A stretch of 64,000 nucleotides of DNA from NCBI GenBank assembly GCA_038363005.1, contig JBBQBI010000016.1, positions 1 to 64,000 of the forward strand, written 5' to 3'. A program made the translations under genes and the position numbers. The notes under the pieces were generated by a model. That model was given only the letters and a program-made list of their open reading frames with translations, did no database searches and was not told the origin of the DNA. This DNA comes from JAKOWB01 sp038363005. GTDB lineage: Bacteria; Pseudomonadota; Alphaproteobacteria; Kiloniellales; JACOMY01. This document shows positions 9,993 to 18,332 of the stretch, piece by piece (position 1 is the first letter of the stretch; every line of letters starts with the position of its first letter).

Positions 9993-11717
9993 TTACGGCA
10001 GCAGCACCGTCGAGCCGGTGGTCTTGCGGCCTTCCAGGTCCTGGTGCGCCTTGACCGCGTCCTTCAGCGCATAGGTCTGGTCGACCTTGATCTTCACCTG
10101 GCCGCTGGAAACCATCTTGAAGAGCTCACGCGCCATGGCCTGCAGGCGATCGGGCGTGCGGGTATAGGTCATCAGCGTCGGGCGGGTGATGAACAGCGAG
10201 CCCTTGGCCGAGAGCTGGCCCATGTTCACCGGCGCGATAGGGCCGGAGGCGTTGCCGAAGGTGACCATCATGCCGAGCGGCGCCAGGCAGTCGATCGAGC
10301 GTTCCCAGGTGTCCTTGCCGACGCCGTCGTAGACCACCGGCACCATGGCGCCCTTGGTGATCTGCTTGACGCGCGCCACCAGGTCCTCGGTCTTGTAGTT
10401 GATGATGTGCTTGTAGCCGTGCTTCTTCGCCAGCTTGGCTTTCTCCTCGCTGCCGACCGTGCCGATGGCATTGACCCCCAGCGCCTTCAGCCACTGCCCG
10501 GCGATCAGCCCGATGCCGCCGGCCGCGGCGTGCACCAGCACCGTCTGCCCGGCCTTCACCCGATAGGTCTGGCGCAGCAGGTACTGCACCGTCAGGCCCT
10601 TCAGCATCATCGCCGCGGCGGTCTGGTCCTCGACCCCCTTGGGGATCTTCACCAGCTTTTCCGCCGGCATGACGCGGACCTCGCTATAGGCGCCGATCGG
10701 CCCGGTGCCATAGGCCACGCGGTCGCCGACCTTGAAGCCGGTCACGCCCTTGCCGAGCTTCTCGATCACGCCGGCGGCCTCAAGCCCGATGCCGGACGGC
10801 AACGGCAGGGGATAGAGCCCGCTGCGGTGATAGGTGTCGATGTAGTTGAGGCCGACCGCGGCGTGGCGCACCAGCACCTCGCCCTTGCCGGGCTCGCCGA
10901 GGTCGATCTCCACCCATTTCATGACCTCGGGCCCGCCGGTCGTCTCGAAACGGATGGCGTGGGTCTTGGCTGCTGGCTTGGACATGGTCACCGCCTTGGG
11001 TTTTGCCGCCGCGGCCTTGCCACCGGCGGACAGGTGTTGCGCGAAGAAGGCCTTGGTCCGCGCGTTGGCGAGCGCCGCCGCGGCCTGGTCGAAGTGTTCG
11101 CCGCCGACCCGCGCGAAGGCATGGTCCTGGTCGGCGTAGCTGTGGAGCGTGACCTGCGGATTGCCCTTCAGGCCGGCCTTGACCGCCGCCTGCGCCGCCG
11201 GCGGCACGAACTGGTCCTTGCCGGCGATGTGCAGCATCAGCGGATGGCTGATCGCCTTGGCCTCGCCGAGGAACTGGTCGAGCTGCACGCCATAGAAGGC
11301 GACGCTGGCGTCGACGGAACTGCGCGTCGCCATCAGGTAGGCCAGCTTGCCGCCCAGGCAGTAGCCGACGGTGCCGACCTTGCCCTTCACCTCCTGCAGG
11401 TCACGCAGGTGCTTCAGTGCGACTTTCAGGTCCTCGATGCCCTTGTCGACGTCGAAGGCGCCGAACAGCGAGAAGGCCTTGTCCCACTCCGCCTTGGACT
11501 TGTCGGTGATATCGATGCCCGGCTCGATGCGCCAGAACAGGTCCGGACAGGCGGCGACATAGCCCTGCGCGGCGTAGGCGTCGCAGAGGTCGCGCATCAC
11601 CTTGTTCACGCCGAAGATCTCCTGGATCACCAGGATGGCCGGCGCCGGCAGTTTCGCCGGCAGGGCGAGGTAGCCGCCCATGGCGCCGTCGGGCGTCTTG
11701 AAGCTGATCTTGGACAT
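9993..11717 (-). CDS. Fusion of dienelactone hydrolase and NADPH:quinone oxidoreductase
   Basis: The 574-residue reading frame joins two enzymes. Residues 1-230 form a dienelactone hydrolase with the triad C120 (GYCLGG), D168 and H199 (DQDHAF). Residues 253-574 form a zinc-free medium-chain quinone oxidoreductase with HAAAGGIG near 396-403. An Ala/Lys-rich linker joins them, with no stop between. An ATG at 10985 (residue 245), preceded by an AAGG-like site, could also give a separate oxidoreductase. The ATG at 11717 was chosen because it starts the hydrolase domain. The role may be detoxification of quinones or enol-lactones; this is inference. Confidence 0.85.
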   Translation of the reverse strand: MSKISFKTPDGAMGGYLALPAKLPAPAILVIQEIFGVNKVMRDLCDAYAAQGYVAACPDLFWRIEPGIDITDKSKAEWDKAFSLFGAFDVDKGIEDLKVALKHLRDLQEVKGKVGTVGYCLGGKLAYLMATRSSVDASVAFYGVQLDQFLGEAKAISHPLMLHIAGKDQFVPPAAQAAVKAGLKGNPQVTLHSYADQDHAFARVGGEHFDQAAAALANARTKAFFAQHLSAGGKAAAAKPKAVTMSKPAAKTHAIRFETTGGPEVMKWVEIDLGEPGKGEVLVRHAAVGLNYIDTYHRSGLYPLPLPSGIGLEAAGVIEKLGKGVTGFKVGDRVAYGTGPIGAYSEVRVMPAEKLVKIPKGVEDQTAAAMMLKGLTVQYLLRQTYRVKAGQTVLVHAAAGGIGLIAGQWLKALGVNAIGTVGSEEKAKLAKKHGYKHIINYKTEDLVARVKQITKGAMVPVVYDGVGKDTWERSIDCLAPLGMMVTFGNASGPIAPVNMGQLSAKGSLFITRPTLMTYTRTPDRLQAMARELFKMVSSGQVKIKVDQTYALKDAVKAHQDLEGRKTTGSTVLLP

Positions 11718-11790
11718 GGTCTGGGCCTCCCTGGCCTTATGACTTTGCTGGTGAGCCTGCCAAAGACGGCGCCACGCCGCCACCGCCGCG

Positions 11791-12240
11791 CTACAGCAGG
11801 GCCGCGCCTTCCAGTGACAGGAGCTTGTACTTGGTGTCCAAGCCGCCGGGCGCCGAGAAGCCGCCGGAGCCGTCGGCGGCCACCACCCGGTGGCAGGGAA
11901 TGATGATCGGAATGGGGTTGGCGCCGCAGGCCTGGCCGACGGCGCGAGCGACGCCGTCGATCTGCTTGGCCAGATGCCCGTAGGTCACGGTGACGCCATA
12001 GGGAATCTCGCAGAGCGCACGCCAGACGGTCTGCTCGAACTGTCCGCCACGCGGCGCCAGCGGCAGCTGGAAGTCGCGGCGCTTGCGGGCGAAGTAGGCC
12101 TCGAGCTGCGCCGCCGCCTTGAGCAGCAAGGGCGAATCGCGCCGGCCGCGCCCGGTGCCGAACACCAGGCCGGTAATGGCCTCGCCCTCGGCAAGCAGCG
12201 TGAGGGGGCCCAGCGGCGACGCGACCGTCAGTTGATCCAT
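11791..12240 (-). CDS. ogt: Methylated-DNA--protein-cysteine methyltransferase
   Basis: The 149-residue protein is a suicide DNA-repair alkyltransferase that removes O6-alkyl groups from guanine. The active-site motif IPCHRV is present, as are the YG.LA and GANPIP segments of the C-terminal domain. It matches the Ogt/MGMT length without an Ada regulatory domain. The ATG at 12240 is preferred to a TTG three codons upstream. It lies 73 bp upstream of the fusion gene on the same strand. Confidence 0.92.
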   Translation of the reverse strand: MDQLTVASPLGPLTLLAEGEAITGLVFGTGRGRRDSPLLLKAAAQLEAYFARKRRDFQLPLAPRGGQFEQTVWRALCEIPYGVTVTYGHLAKQIDGVARAVGQACGANPIPIIIPCHRVVAADGSGGFSAPGGLDTKYKLLSLEGAALL

Positions 12241-12304
12241 CGGGGCCAAGTCTAGGCCCCCGGCGGGACGGCGTTAAGCATCAGTCCGTGGCATCAGCCC
12301 TGCG

Positions 12305-12649
12305 TCAGGAGTCCTGCGTCAGATTGGGCGCCTGGGTGCAATCCTTGGCCTCGCCCGACAGCCGCAGCACGCCGTCCTTGATGACGTAGTCGCAGGTCAG
12401 CAGCTGCTTGCCGCCGCTGGCCCGCACCAGGTCCAGGGTCAGCCTGCCGTCCTTGGCCGACCAGGTGCCGTCGCCCAGCAGCGCCTCGCCGTTCTTCATC
12501 TCCAGCTTGCCGTCGGCGCCCAGTATCAGCACCAGCGACAGGCCGCCCAGGTCGCCGCTCCAGGTACCGACCAGCGGGTCCTTGGGTGCGTCGTCGCCGC
12601 ACGCCGACAGCAGGCCGGCCAGGGCCAGACAGAGCAGCAGACGACGCAT
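12305..12649 (-). CDS. Small lipoprotein of unknown function
   Basis: The 114-residue precursor has a basic N-terminus, a hydrophobic signal and a lipobox LLSAC, so it should be lipidated at that cysteine (about residue 17). The mature part is a small beta-rich domain with GTWSGDLGG and GTWSAKDGRL repeats, like lipocalin-type or META-like folds of about 90 residues. The ATG at 12649 follows an AAGGAA site. Function is unknown. Confidence 0.8.
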   Translation of the reverse strand: MRRLLLCLALAGLLSACGDDAPKDPLVGTWSGDLGGLSLVLILGADGKLEMKNGEALLGDGTWSAKDGRLTLDLVRASGGKQLLTCDYVIKDGVLRLSGEAKDCTQAPNLTQDS

Positions 12650-12707
12650 CCGGGGTTTCCTTAAAGAGGCTGGACAGGCGCGGCCTAGCCTAGCGCCGGA
12701 CAAGGTC

Positions 12708-12744
12708 GGGGGCCCTGCGACCTGATGGTCGGGGCCCCCTTTTT
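12708..12744 (+). terminator. Rho-independent terminator without an annotated plus-strand gene
   Basis: An 8-bp GGGGGCCC stem (12708-12715 with 12732-12739) carries an inner GACC/GGTC stem and is followed by TTTTT at 12740-12744. It faces the plus strand, where no protein gene precedes it; the DNA to the left is antisense to the lipoprotein gene. It may end a small RNA. The 12745-12922 segment downstream shows nothing further that I can name. Confidence 0.6.
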
Positions 12745-12922
12745 GTTCGGCCATTCCCTGTCAACTTGCCGTGCGCCAGAGGCTAGCAGCGACGGCGCCT
12801 GGGTCAAGAGGCCACAAGGCGTAATTGTGACGAAATTTGGCGCTTTTGCGGCAGTCGGCGCGATTCTTTGGTCGAATCAACAGCGTGTCCGACCGTCTTC
12901 GATTGCCTCGAGGGGCCCGGCG

Positions 12923-13105
12923 CTAGGATTTGAAGAGGTTGGCGACACCGCCGAGGTAGGCTTTCTTCGCGGCGATCTTTTGTCGCACCCGCTCGGCCTC
13001 GGTGGTGAGCTCGTCCAGGTAGGCCTCCAGCTCCGCGACCCCCAGAACGTCGAGGTCGCGCAGCTTGGGCTTGGCCTTGCGCGGCTCCAGGTCTTCGATT
13101 TCCAT
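12923..13105 (-). CDS. DUF1192 family small protein
   Basis: The 60-residue cytoplasmic protein matches the short DUF1192 family of alphaproteobacteria: an acidic N-terminus (MEIEDLEPR), a DLDVLGVAELEAYLDEL segment, then a helical Lys/Glu-rich tail ending in FKS. It is likely a coiled-coil helical hairpin. The ATG at 13105 was chosen because the sequence upstream is not family-like. It is divergent from the quinone oxidoreductase gene. Function is unknown. Confidence 0.8.
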   Translation of the reverse strand: MEIEDLEPRKAKPKLRDLDVLGVAELEAYLDELTTEAERVRQKIAAKKAYLGGVANLFKS

Positions 13106-13192
13106 GGCTGCGGCCTCCGGCTGGTACAACCAGCGCCTTGCACCGGCGCACCGGCGCATCTTAGATCACCAACCCGCATGCAGGAGAAGCCC

Positions 13193-14188
13193 ATGGCGTT
13201 GCCCAGCCAGATGACCGCGATCGAGATCGTCAAGCCCGGCGCGCCGGAGGTGCTGGTGCCAGCCAAGCGGCCGGTGCCACAGCCCGCCGCTGGTGAGCTG
13301 CTGATCCAGGTCGCCGCCGCCGGGGTGAACCGTCCCGACGTGCTGCAGCGCAAGGGCGGCTACGCGCCGCCGCCCGGCGCCAGTGACATCCCCGGGCTGG
13401 AGGTCGCCGGCCAGGTCGTCGCCCTGGGCAGCGGCGTCACGCGCTGGGCGCTGGGCGACCAGGTGACCGCGCTGGTGGCCGGCGGCGGCTATGCCGAGTA
13501 CTGCACAGCGCCGGCGGTGCAGTGCCTGCCGGTTCCGCGCGGCCTCAGCCTGGTCGAAGCCGGGGCGCTACCGGAAACCTATTTCACCGTCTGGTCCAAT
13601 GTGTTCGACCGCGGCCGGCTGCAGGCCGGCGAGAGCTTCCTGGTGCACGGCGGCTCGTCCGGCATCGGCACCACGGCGATCCAGCTGGCCAGCGCCTTCG
13701 GCGCCACGGTCTTCGCCACCGCTGGCACCGCCGACAAGGTCAAGGCCTGCGAGGCGCTGGGCGCCCAGCGTGGCATCAACTATCGCGACGAGGACTTCGT
13801 CGCCGTGGTGAAGCAGGCGACCGGCGGCGCCGGGGTCAACCTGGTGCTCGACATGGTGGGCGGCAGCTATGTGGCGCGCGACCTCGAGGTGCTGGCGCCA
13901 GACGGCCGCCTGGTCTTCATCGCCTTCCTCGGCGGCTCGAAGACGGAAATCGACTTCCTGCCGGTAATGCTGAAGCGCCTGACGGTCACCGGCTCGACGC
14001 TGCGGCCGCGCCCCATCGCCTTCAAGGCGGCCATCGCCGAGGCGCTGCTGGCAAAGGTCTGGCCGCTGCTGGAAAGCGGCCGGGTCAAGCCGCAGATCCA
14101 CGCCACTTTCCCGCTGGCCGAGGCGGCAGCCGCGCACACGCTGATGGAAAGCTCCACCCACGTCGGCAAGATCGTGCTGACGGTGTAA
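13193..14188 (+). CDS. NAD(P)H quinone oxidoreductase, PIG3/TIGR02824-like
   Basis: The 331-residue zinc-independent medium-chain oxidoreductase has an N-terminal GroES-like fold (GVNRPDVLQRKG near residue 45), a nucleotide motif VHGGSSGIGTTAIQ near 145 and VLDMVGG. The close match of GVNRPDVLQR..Y to PIG3-type enzymes suggests reduction of quinones by NADPH. The ATG at 13193 follows an AGGAGA site; another ATG five codons upstream lacks a site. It is divergent from the DUF1192 gene. Confidence 0.9.
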   Translation: MALPSQMTAIEIVKPGAPEVLVPAKRPVPQPAAGELLIQVAAAGVNRPDVLQRKGGYAPPPGASDIPGLEVAGQVVALGSGVTRWALGDQVTALVAGGGYAEYCTAPAVQCLPVPRGLSLVEAGALPETYFTVWSNVFDRGRLQAGESFLVHGGSSGIGTTAIQLASAFGATVFATAGTADKVKACEALGAQRGINYRDEDFVAVVKQATGGAGVNLVLDMVGGSYVARDLEVLAPDGRLVFIAFLGGSKTEIDFLPVMLKRLTVTGSTLRPRPIAFKAAIAEALLAKVWPLLESGRVKPQIHATFPLAEAAAAHTLMESSTHVGKIVLTV

Positions 14189-14226
14189 GGCGGCTCGGAT
14201 CGCGCCTGCTGGCTTCAGACGTAGCG

Positions 14227-14248
14227 GCCCCAGCCTTTCGGCTGGGGC
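14227..14248. terminator. Hairpin between convergent genes
   Basis: A 9-bp GC stem (GCCCCAGCC / GGCTGGGGC) with a 4-base loop sits between the convergent quinone oxidoreductase and trcR genes. It lacks a T tract on either strand, so termination by the hairpin alone is uncertain, but its position suits a bidirectional end point. Confidence 0.45.
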
Positions 14249-14254
14249 ACCGGA

Positions 14255-14878
14255 CTACTCCCCGGCCGTCTCGCTCTCAGTCTCGGCCTCGGCGGGCGCC
14301 GCGGCGGGTGCCTCGACGATGCCCAGGGCCTTGTTCTTCGCCCGCTCCTCGCGCTCCTTGGCGCGGCGCGCCTTCTCGATCGCGGCGTTGAGTTCGGTCT
14401 GCGAACAGAGGCCGAGCAGCACCGGATCGCGCGGCCGGATGTTGGGGCTGTTCCAGTGGGTGCGCTCGCGGATCGCCTGGATCGTCGACTTGGTGGTGCC
14501 GATCAGCTTGGCGATCTGCGCGTCCTTCAGCTCCGGCGCGTGCTTGACCAGGTAGGCCACGCCATCGGGCTTGTCCTGGCGCTTGGCGACCGGGGTGTAG
14601 CGCGGGCCCTTGGTGCGCTTCACCGGCTCCGGCAGGTCGACCACCTTGGGCATCAGGCGCCCCTTGGGATCGGCCTCGCAGCGCTTGATTTCCTCGCGGC
14701 TCAGCTGATTGTTCAGGGTCGGGTCGAGACCCTGGATCCCCTTGGCGACTTCGCCGTCGGCGATGCCCTGCACCTCAAGCGGGTGCAGGCCGCAGAAGAT
14801 GGCGACCTGCTCGAAGGACAGGGCGGTGTTCTCGATCAGCCACACGGCGGTGGCCTTTGGCATGAGCGGTGCGGACAT
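14255..14878 (-). CDS. trcR: Cell-cycle transcriptional regulator TrcR (DUF1013)
   Basis: The 207-residue protein matches the alphaproteobacterial DUF1013/TrcR family: MPKATAVWLIENTALSFEQVA at the start (helix-turn-helix-like), then DPTLNNQLSREEI and a second helix-turn-helix region with AQIAKLIGTTKSTI near residue 125. The tail after residue 170 is Glu/Ala-rich and low in complexity. The family is tied to CtrA-type cell-cycle control in Caulobacter relatives. The leader contains a perfect hairpin (14923-14943). It is divergent from the GNAT gene. Confidence 0.88.
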   Translation of the reverse strand: MSAPLMPKATAVWLIENTALSFEQVAIFCGLHPLEVQGIADGEVAKGIQGLDPTLNNQLSREEIKRCEADPKGRLMPKVVDLPEPVKRTKGPRYTPVAKRQDKPDGVAYLVKHAPELKDAQIAKLIGTTKSTIQAIRERTHWNSPNIRPRDPVLLGLCSQTELNAAIEKARRAKEREERAKNKALGIVEAPAAAPAEAETESETAGE

Positions 14879-14922
14879 GACTTCTCCTTTCCGGGCGCCG
14901 GGCTTTTGCGTCCGTCGCCGCG

Positions 14923-14943
14923 CTGCCTGAAACCATCAGGCAG
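14923..14943 (-). promoter_or_regulatory. Hairpin in the trcR leader
   Basis: CTGCCTGA (14923-14930) and TCAGGCAG (14936-14943) form a perfect 8-bp stem with a 5-base loop, 45-65 bases upstream of the trcR start. A TATAGA-like minus-strand -10 element lies further upstream near 14976-14981, so the hairpin would be in the 5-prime UTR. A role in attenuation or mRNA stability is inference. Confidence 0.4.
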
Positions 14944-15016
14944 TGCTGTTCCTCTTGTGAAGGGATGGCGGCTTCTATACGCCCTTCGCGCCGGCAGGAA
15001 AAGGGGGCTTCGCAGG

Positions 15017-15544
15017 ATGTTGACGGGGGGTGTGGAGCGGCTCGACAGGGCGGCCGCCGAGGCGGCGCTGCCGGCGCTGGCCGAGGTGTTGGCCGACTGC
15101 GTCGCCGGCGGCGCCTCGGTCTCCTTCATGCAGCCCTTCACGGTAGCGGCGGCGCTGGCCTGGTGGCAGGGCCTGCTGCCGTCGGTTGCGGCCGGCGAGT
15201 TGCTGCTGCTGGTGGCGCGCGATGCCGGCGGCCAGATCGCCGGCACAGTGCAGCTGAAGCCGGCGCCGCAGCCGAACCAGACGCACCGCGCCGACATCGC
15301 CAAGCTGCTGGTGCACCGCCGGGCCCGTGGCCAGGGCCTGGCAGCTGCCCTGATGCGCCGGGCCGAGCAGGAGGCCCTGGCCCTCGACCGCCGCCTGCTG
15401 ACGCTGGATACCGTGCCGGGCACCGCGGCGGAGCGGCTCTATCGCCGCCTCGGCTGGCAGGCGGTGGGCGCGATTCCGGGCTATGCGCGCCTGCCGGAGG
15501 GACCGCTGTGCGACACGCTGCTCTTCTATAAGTGGCTCGCCTGA
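15017..15544 (+). CDS. GNAT-family N-acetyltransferase
   Basis: The 175-residue protein is a GNAT acyltransferase. The acetyl-CoA loop is visible as VHRRARGQGLAAALM near residue 100, preceded by the beta-bulge region and followed by LDTVPGTAAERLYRRLGW. This pattern is typical of small-molecule (often amine antibiotic or amino acid) acetyltransferases. The ATG at 15017 starts the conserved fold. The acceptor is unknown. Confidence 0.85.
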   Translation: MLTGGVERLDRAAAEAALPALAEVLADCVAGGASVSFMQPFTVAAALAWWQGLLPSVAAGELLLLVARDAGGQIAGTVQLKPAPQPNQTHRADIAKLLVHRRARGQGLAAALMRRAEQEALALDRRLLTLDTVPGTAAERLYRRLGWQAVGAIPGYARLPEGPLCDTLLFYKWLA

Positions 15545-15615
15545 GGGCTCTTGGCTTGAGGCGGGAGGGTCAAGCGTGCTAGCCAACCGGCCGCAGCATT
15601 CCCCCGGAGGACAGC

Positions 15616-16143
15616 ATGACCGATCAGGCCCAGGGCGCCGGTGCGCCCGCCACCCCGGCCCCCGCCAGCACGGCAGCCGGCGCCAATGAGGCACCGCGCC
15701 TTACCATCCTGACGCAGTACATCAAGGATCTCTCCTTCGAGAATCCCAACGCGCCGGTGATCTTCGCCCAGCTCAAGGGGCAGCCGCAGATCCAGGTGAA
15801 CGTCGATGTCGCCGCCTCACGCCTGCAGGACAAGCTGGCCGAGGTGTCGATCCGCCTGAAGCTCGAGGCCAAGGCCGAGGACAAGGTCGCCTTCATCCTG
15901 GAGCTGGACTATGCCGGCCTCTGTGCCCTGGGCGGCAGTCCCTCGGCCGAGGAAGCCGAGCGGCTCTACTTGGTTGATGGCGCGCAGATGCTGTTCCCCT
16001 TCGCCCGCGCCATCCTGGCCAACCAGACCCGCGACGGCGGCTTCCAGCCGCTGTTGCTGGCGCCGCTGGACTTCGCCCAGCTCTACCTGCAGCGCAAGGC
16101 GCGCGCCCAGCAGGCCGCCGAGGCCCCGGCCGGCACCGCCTGA
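15616..16143 (+). CDS. secB: Protein-export chaperone SecB
   Basis: The 175-residue protein is SecB, the tetrameric cytosolic chaperone that holds preproteins for SecA. The conserved stretch starts near residue 30 (ILTQYIKDLSFENP) after an Ala-rich leader, and LLLAPLDFAQLY near the C-terminus is diagnostic. A GGAGGACAGC ribosome-binding site precedes the ATG at 15616. The dnaQ operon is convergent, 22 bp away. In many alphaproteobacteria secB lies next to dnaQ, as here. Confidence 0.95.
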   Translation: MTDQAQGAGAPATPAPASTAAGANEAPRLTILTQYIKDLSFENPNAPVIFAQLKGQPQIQVNVDVAASRLQDKLAEVSIRLKLEAKAEDKVAFILELDYAGLCALGGSPSAEEAERLYLVDGAQMLFPFARAILANQTRDGGFQPLLLAPLDFAQLYLQRKARAQQAAEAPAGTA

Positions 16144-16165
16144 GCGCACTTCAGGCCTGCCGGAT

Positions 16166-16849
16166 TTAGGCGTTCCAGATCGCGTCCTTGATGCCGGCCA
16201 GCATGGCGGCGTGCGCCGCCGCTTCGGCCTCGCTCGGCGCGTGCGGGCGCGGTGGATGCACCGGGCGGGTAGCCAGGCGCGGCGCCGCGATCGCCGCCGC
16301 CGCGGCCACGCTGGCCGTGGCCACCGCCAGCTCGGGCTGGCGACCGCCGACTAGCTCCAGGTAGACCTCGGCCAGAAGCTGGCAGTCGAGCAGCGCGCCA
16401 TGCAGCGCGCGGCCGGAATTATCGACGCCGAAGCGCCGGCAGAGCGCGTCCAGGCTGGCCTGGGCGCCGGGGAACTTGCGCCGCGCCAGGTGCACCGTGT
16501 CGACGGCGCGGCTGCGCCCCAGGCCGGGCCGCCCGGCGCGCTTCAGCTCGGCATCGAGGAAGCGCAGGTCGAATTCCGCATTGTGGATCACCAGCGGCGC
16601 ATCTTCGATGAAGCCGAGGAACTCCTCCGCCACCTCGGTGAAGCGCTGCTTGTCGGCCAGGAACTCGGCCGACAGCCCATGCACGCGGAAAGCCTCCTCC
16701 GGCATGTCGCGCTCAGGATTCAGGTAGACGCGATAGTGCCGCCCGGTCTGCAGGTGGTTCACCAGCTCGATGCAGCCGATCTCCACCACCCGGTGCCCGG
16801 CCTCCGGGTCCAGGCCGGTGGTCTCGGTATCCAGCACGATCTCGCGCAT
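16166..16849 (-). CDS. dnaQ: DNA polymerase III epsilon subunit (3'-5' exonuclease)
   Basis: The 227-residue protein is the proofreading subunit of the replicative polymerase. Exo motifs are visible: DTETTGLD at residues 7-14 (D7, E9), HNAEFDLRFLD near 94 and HGALLDCQLLAEVY near 148. The C-terminal 50 residues are Ala/Pro-rich and would link to the alpha subunit. The start overlaps the coaE stop by one base (TGATG). It is the last gene of the PPDK-regulator operon. Confidence 0.94.
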   Translation of the reverse strand: MREIVLDTETTGLDPEAGHRVVEIGCIELVNHLQTGRHYRVYLNPERDMPEEAFRVHGLSAEFLADKQRFTEVAEEFLGFIEDAPLVIHNAEFDLRFLDAELKRAGRPGLGRSRAVDTVHLARRKFPGAQASLDALCRRFGVDNSGRALHGALLDCQLLAEVYLELVGGRQPELAVATASVAAAAAIAAPRLATRPVHPPRPHAPSEAEAAAHAAMLAGIKDAIWNA

Positions 16850-17478
16850 CAGCCCCTCTTCGTTGCCCGCGGCGGCCAGGCACCTCGCGGCGCCTGTCGG
16901 GCGAGTCTGACGGCGCGGCGCAGATGCTGCAAGGCGAAGCCATAGCCCAGGCCGGTCGGCACCACGTAGTCGGCGCGGCGGCGCTTCTCCCGGTCCGGCG
17001 TCTGGCGCGCCAAAATCCCCGCCAGTTTTTCGGCGGTCATGCCGGCCCGGCGCAGCGCACGCTGGCGCTGCAGGAAGACCGGCGCGCTGACCACCACGAC
17101 GAAATCACAGAGCCGCTGGCCCTGGGTTTCGAACAGCAGCGGCACGTCGAGCACCACCAGGCGGCGGCCGGCCAGCGCCTGCTGCCGCAGCCACTGCCGC
17201 GTCGCGCGGCGCACCAGCGGGTGCAGGATGCGCTCCAGCGCCTTGAGCTCCGCCGGCTTGCCGAACACCAGGCGTCCCAGCACCTGGCGATCGACGCGGC
17301 CCTCGACCACGGCCTCGGGAAAGCGCGCGCGGATCGCCGGCACCGCCGGTCCGCCCTTGGCATAGAGGCGATGCACCGCGGCATCAGCATCGTGCAGCGG
17401 CAGCCCCATGCGGCGCAGCTGCCGGGCGGCGGTGGACTTGCCCATGGCGATGCCGCCGGTGAGGCCGAGGACGCGCAC
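16849..17478 (-). CDS. coaE: Dephospho-CoA kinase
   Basis: The 209-residue enzyme catalyses the last step of CoA synthesis. The P-loop GLTGGIAMGKST is near the N-terminus, followed by DADAAVHRLY and VVLDVPLLFE, which bind substrate. The start is GTG at 17478, the only start codon that opens right at the beta-strand leading to the P-loop; it is five bases after the aroE stop. Reading further upstream would add an Arg-rich extension not seen in the family. Confidence 0.93.
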   Translation of the reverse strand: MRVLGLTGGIAMGKSTAARQLRRMGLPLHDADAAVHRLYAKGGPAVPAIRARFPEAVVEGRVDRQVLGRLVFGKPAELKALERILHPLVRRATRQWLRQQALAGRRLVVLDVPLLFETQGQRLCDFVVVVSAPVFLQRQRALRRAGMTAEKLAGILARQTPDREKRRRADYVVPTGLGYGFALQHLRRAVRLARQAPRGAWPPRATKRG

Positions 17479-17483
17479 GACGC

Positions 17484-18332
17484 CTAGTCGTCCAGCACGG
17501 CGCGGCGCAGCGCGGCGTCGACTTCGGGCTCGACGCCGAACCACTGGCGGAAGCCCAGGCGCGCCTGATGCAGCAGCATGCCAAGGCCGTCAACCACGGC
17601 ATTGCCGCGCGCCCGCGCCCGCGCCAGCAGGTCGGTTTCCAGCGGGCTGTAGACGATGTCGGTGACCAGCGCGCTGTCCGGCAGTGTCTCGAGCGCCAGG
17701 TCAAGCGGCTGCTGGCGGTGCATCCCCAGCGCGGTGGTGTTGACCAGCAGCGCGGCGTCGGCCAGCACGGCCGCGCGCTGCGACCAGTCGGCGACGGTGA
17801 GGCGGCCGTCCTGGTCCAGCTGCGCGCGCAACTCCTCCGCCCGAGCGAGTGTGCGGTTGACCAGATGCACTTCCGGCACACCAGCCCGCAGCAGCGCGTA
17901 GAGCACTGCGCGCGCGGCGCCGCCGGCGCCCAGCACCACCGCTGGGCCGGCGGGTGGGCTCCACTGCGGTGCTTCCTGTCGAAGGTTCTCCAGGAAACCA
18001 AAGGCATCGCTGTTGTCGCCGATCAGGCGACCGTCGCGGATCACCACGGTGTTGACCGCGCCGATGGCGCGCGCCGTCTCGCTGACCTCGTCGCAGGTGG
18101 CCAGCGCGGCCTCCTTGTGCGGCACGGTGACATTGCAGCCGGCGAAGCCGAGATCGGCCAACGCGCGCAGTGCGCGGGGAAAGGCCGCCGGCAGGACCGG
18201 CAGCGGCACATAGGCGCCATCGATGCCATAGCGCGCCAGCCAATGGCCATGCAGCCGCGGTGAGCGCGAATGCCCGACCGGCCAGCCAAGCACGGCGGCG
18301 ACCTTCGCCTGGCCGCTGAGTGGGTGCGTCAT
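17484..18332 (-). CDS. aroE: Shikimate dehydrogenase (NADP+)
   Basis: The 282-residue enzyme reduces 3-dehydroshikimate to shikimate. Visible features are GHSRSPRLHGHW near residue 20, NVTVPHKE with the catalytic K73, GDNSDAFGF with D109, the cofactor motif GAGGAA at 135-140 and the NRT segment near 158 for NADP. The start overlaps the maf stop (ATGA). It belongs to the tightly packed operon PPDK regulator-maf-aroE-coaE-dnaQ, a gene order common in alphaproteobacteria. Confidence 0.95.
   Translation of the reverse strand: MTHPLSGQAKVAAVLGWPVGHSRSPRLHGHWLARYGIDGAYVPLPVLPAAFPRALRALADLGFAGCNVTVPHKEAALATCDEVSETARAIGAVNTVVIRDGRLIGDNSDAFGFLENLRQEAPQWSPPAGPAVVLGAGGAARAVLYALLRAGVPEVHLVNRTLARAEELRAQLDQDGRLTVADWSQRAAVLADAALLVNTTALGMHRQQPLDLALETLPDSALVTDIVYSPLETDLLARARARGNAVVDGLGMLLHQARLGFRQWFGVEPEVDAALRRAVLDD

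Noticed and set aside
8871..11903. A very long plus-strand open frame (about 1000 codons) opposite the M19 peptidase and fusion genes
   Set aside because: It is antisense to well-recognised proteins and its translation is low-complexity (His/Gly/Ala/Val-rich) with no domain. Long antisense frames are common in GC-rich DNA.
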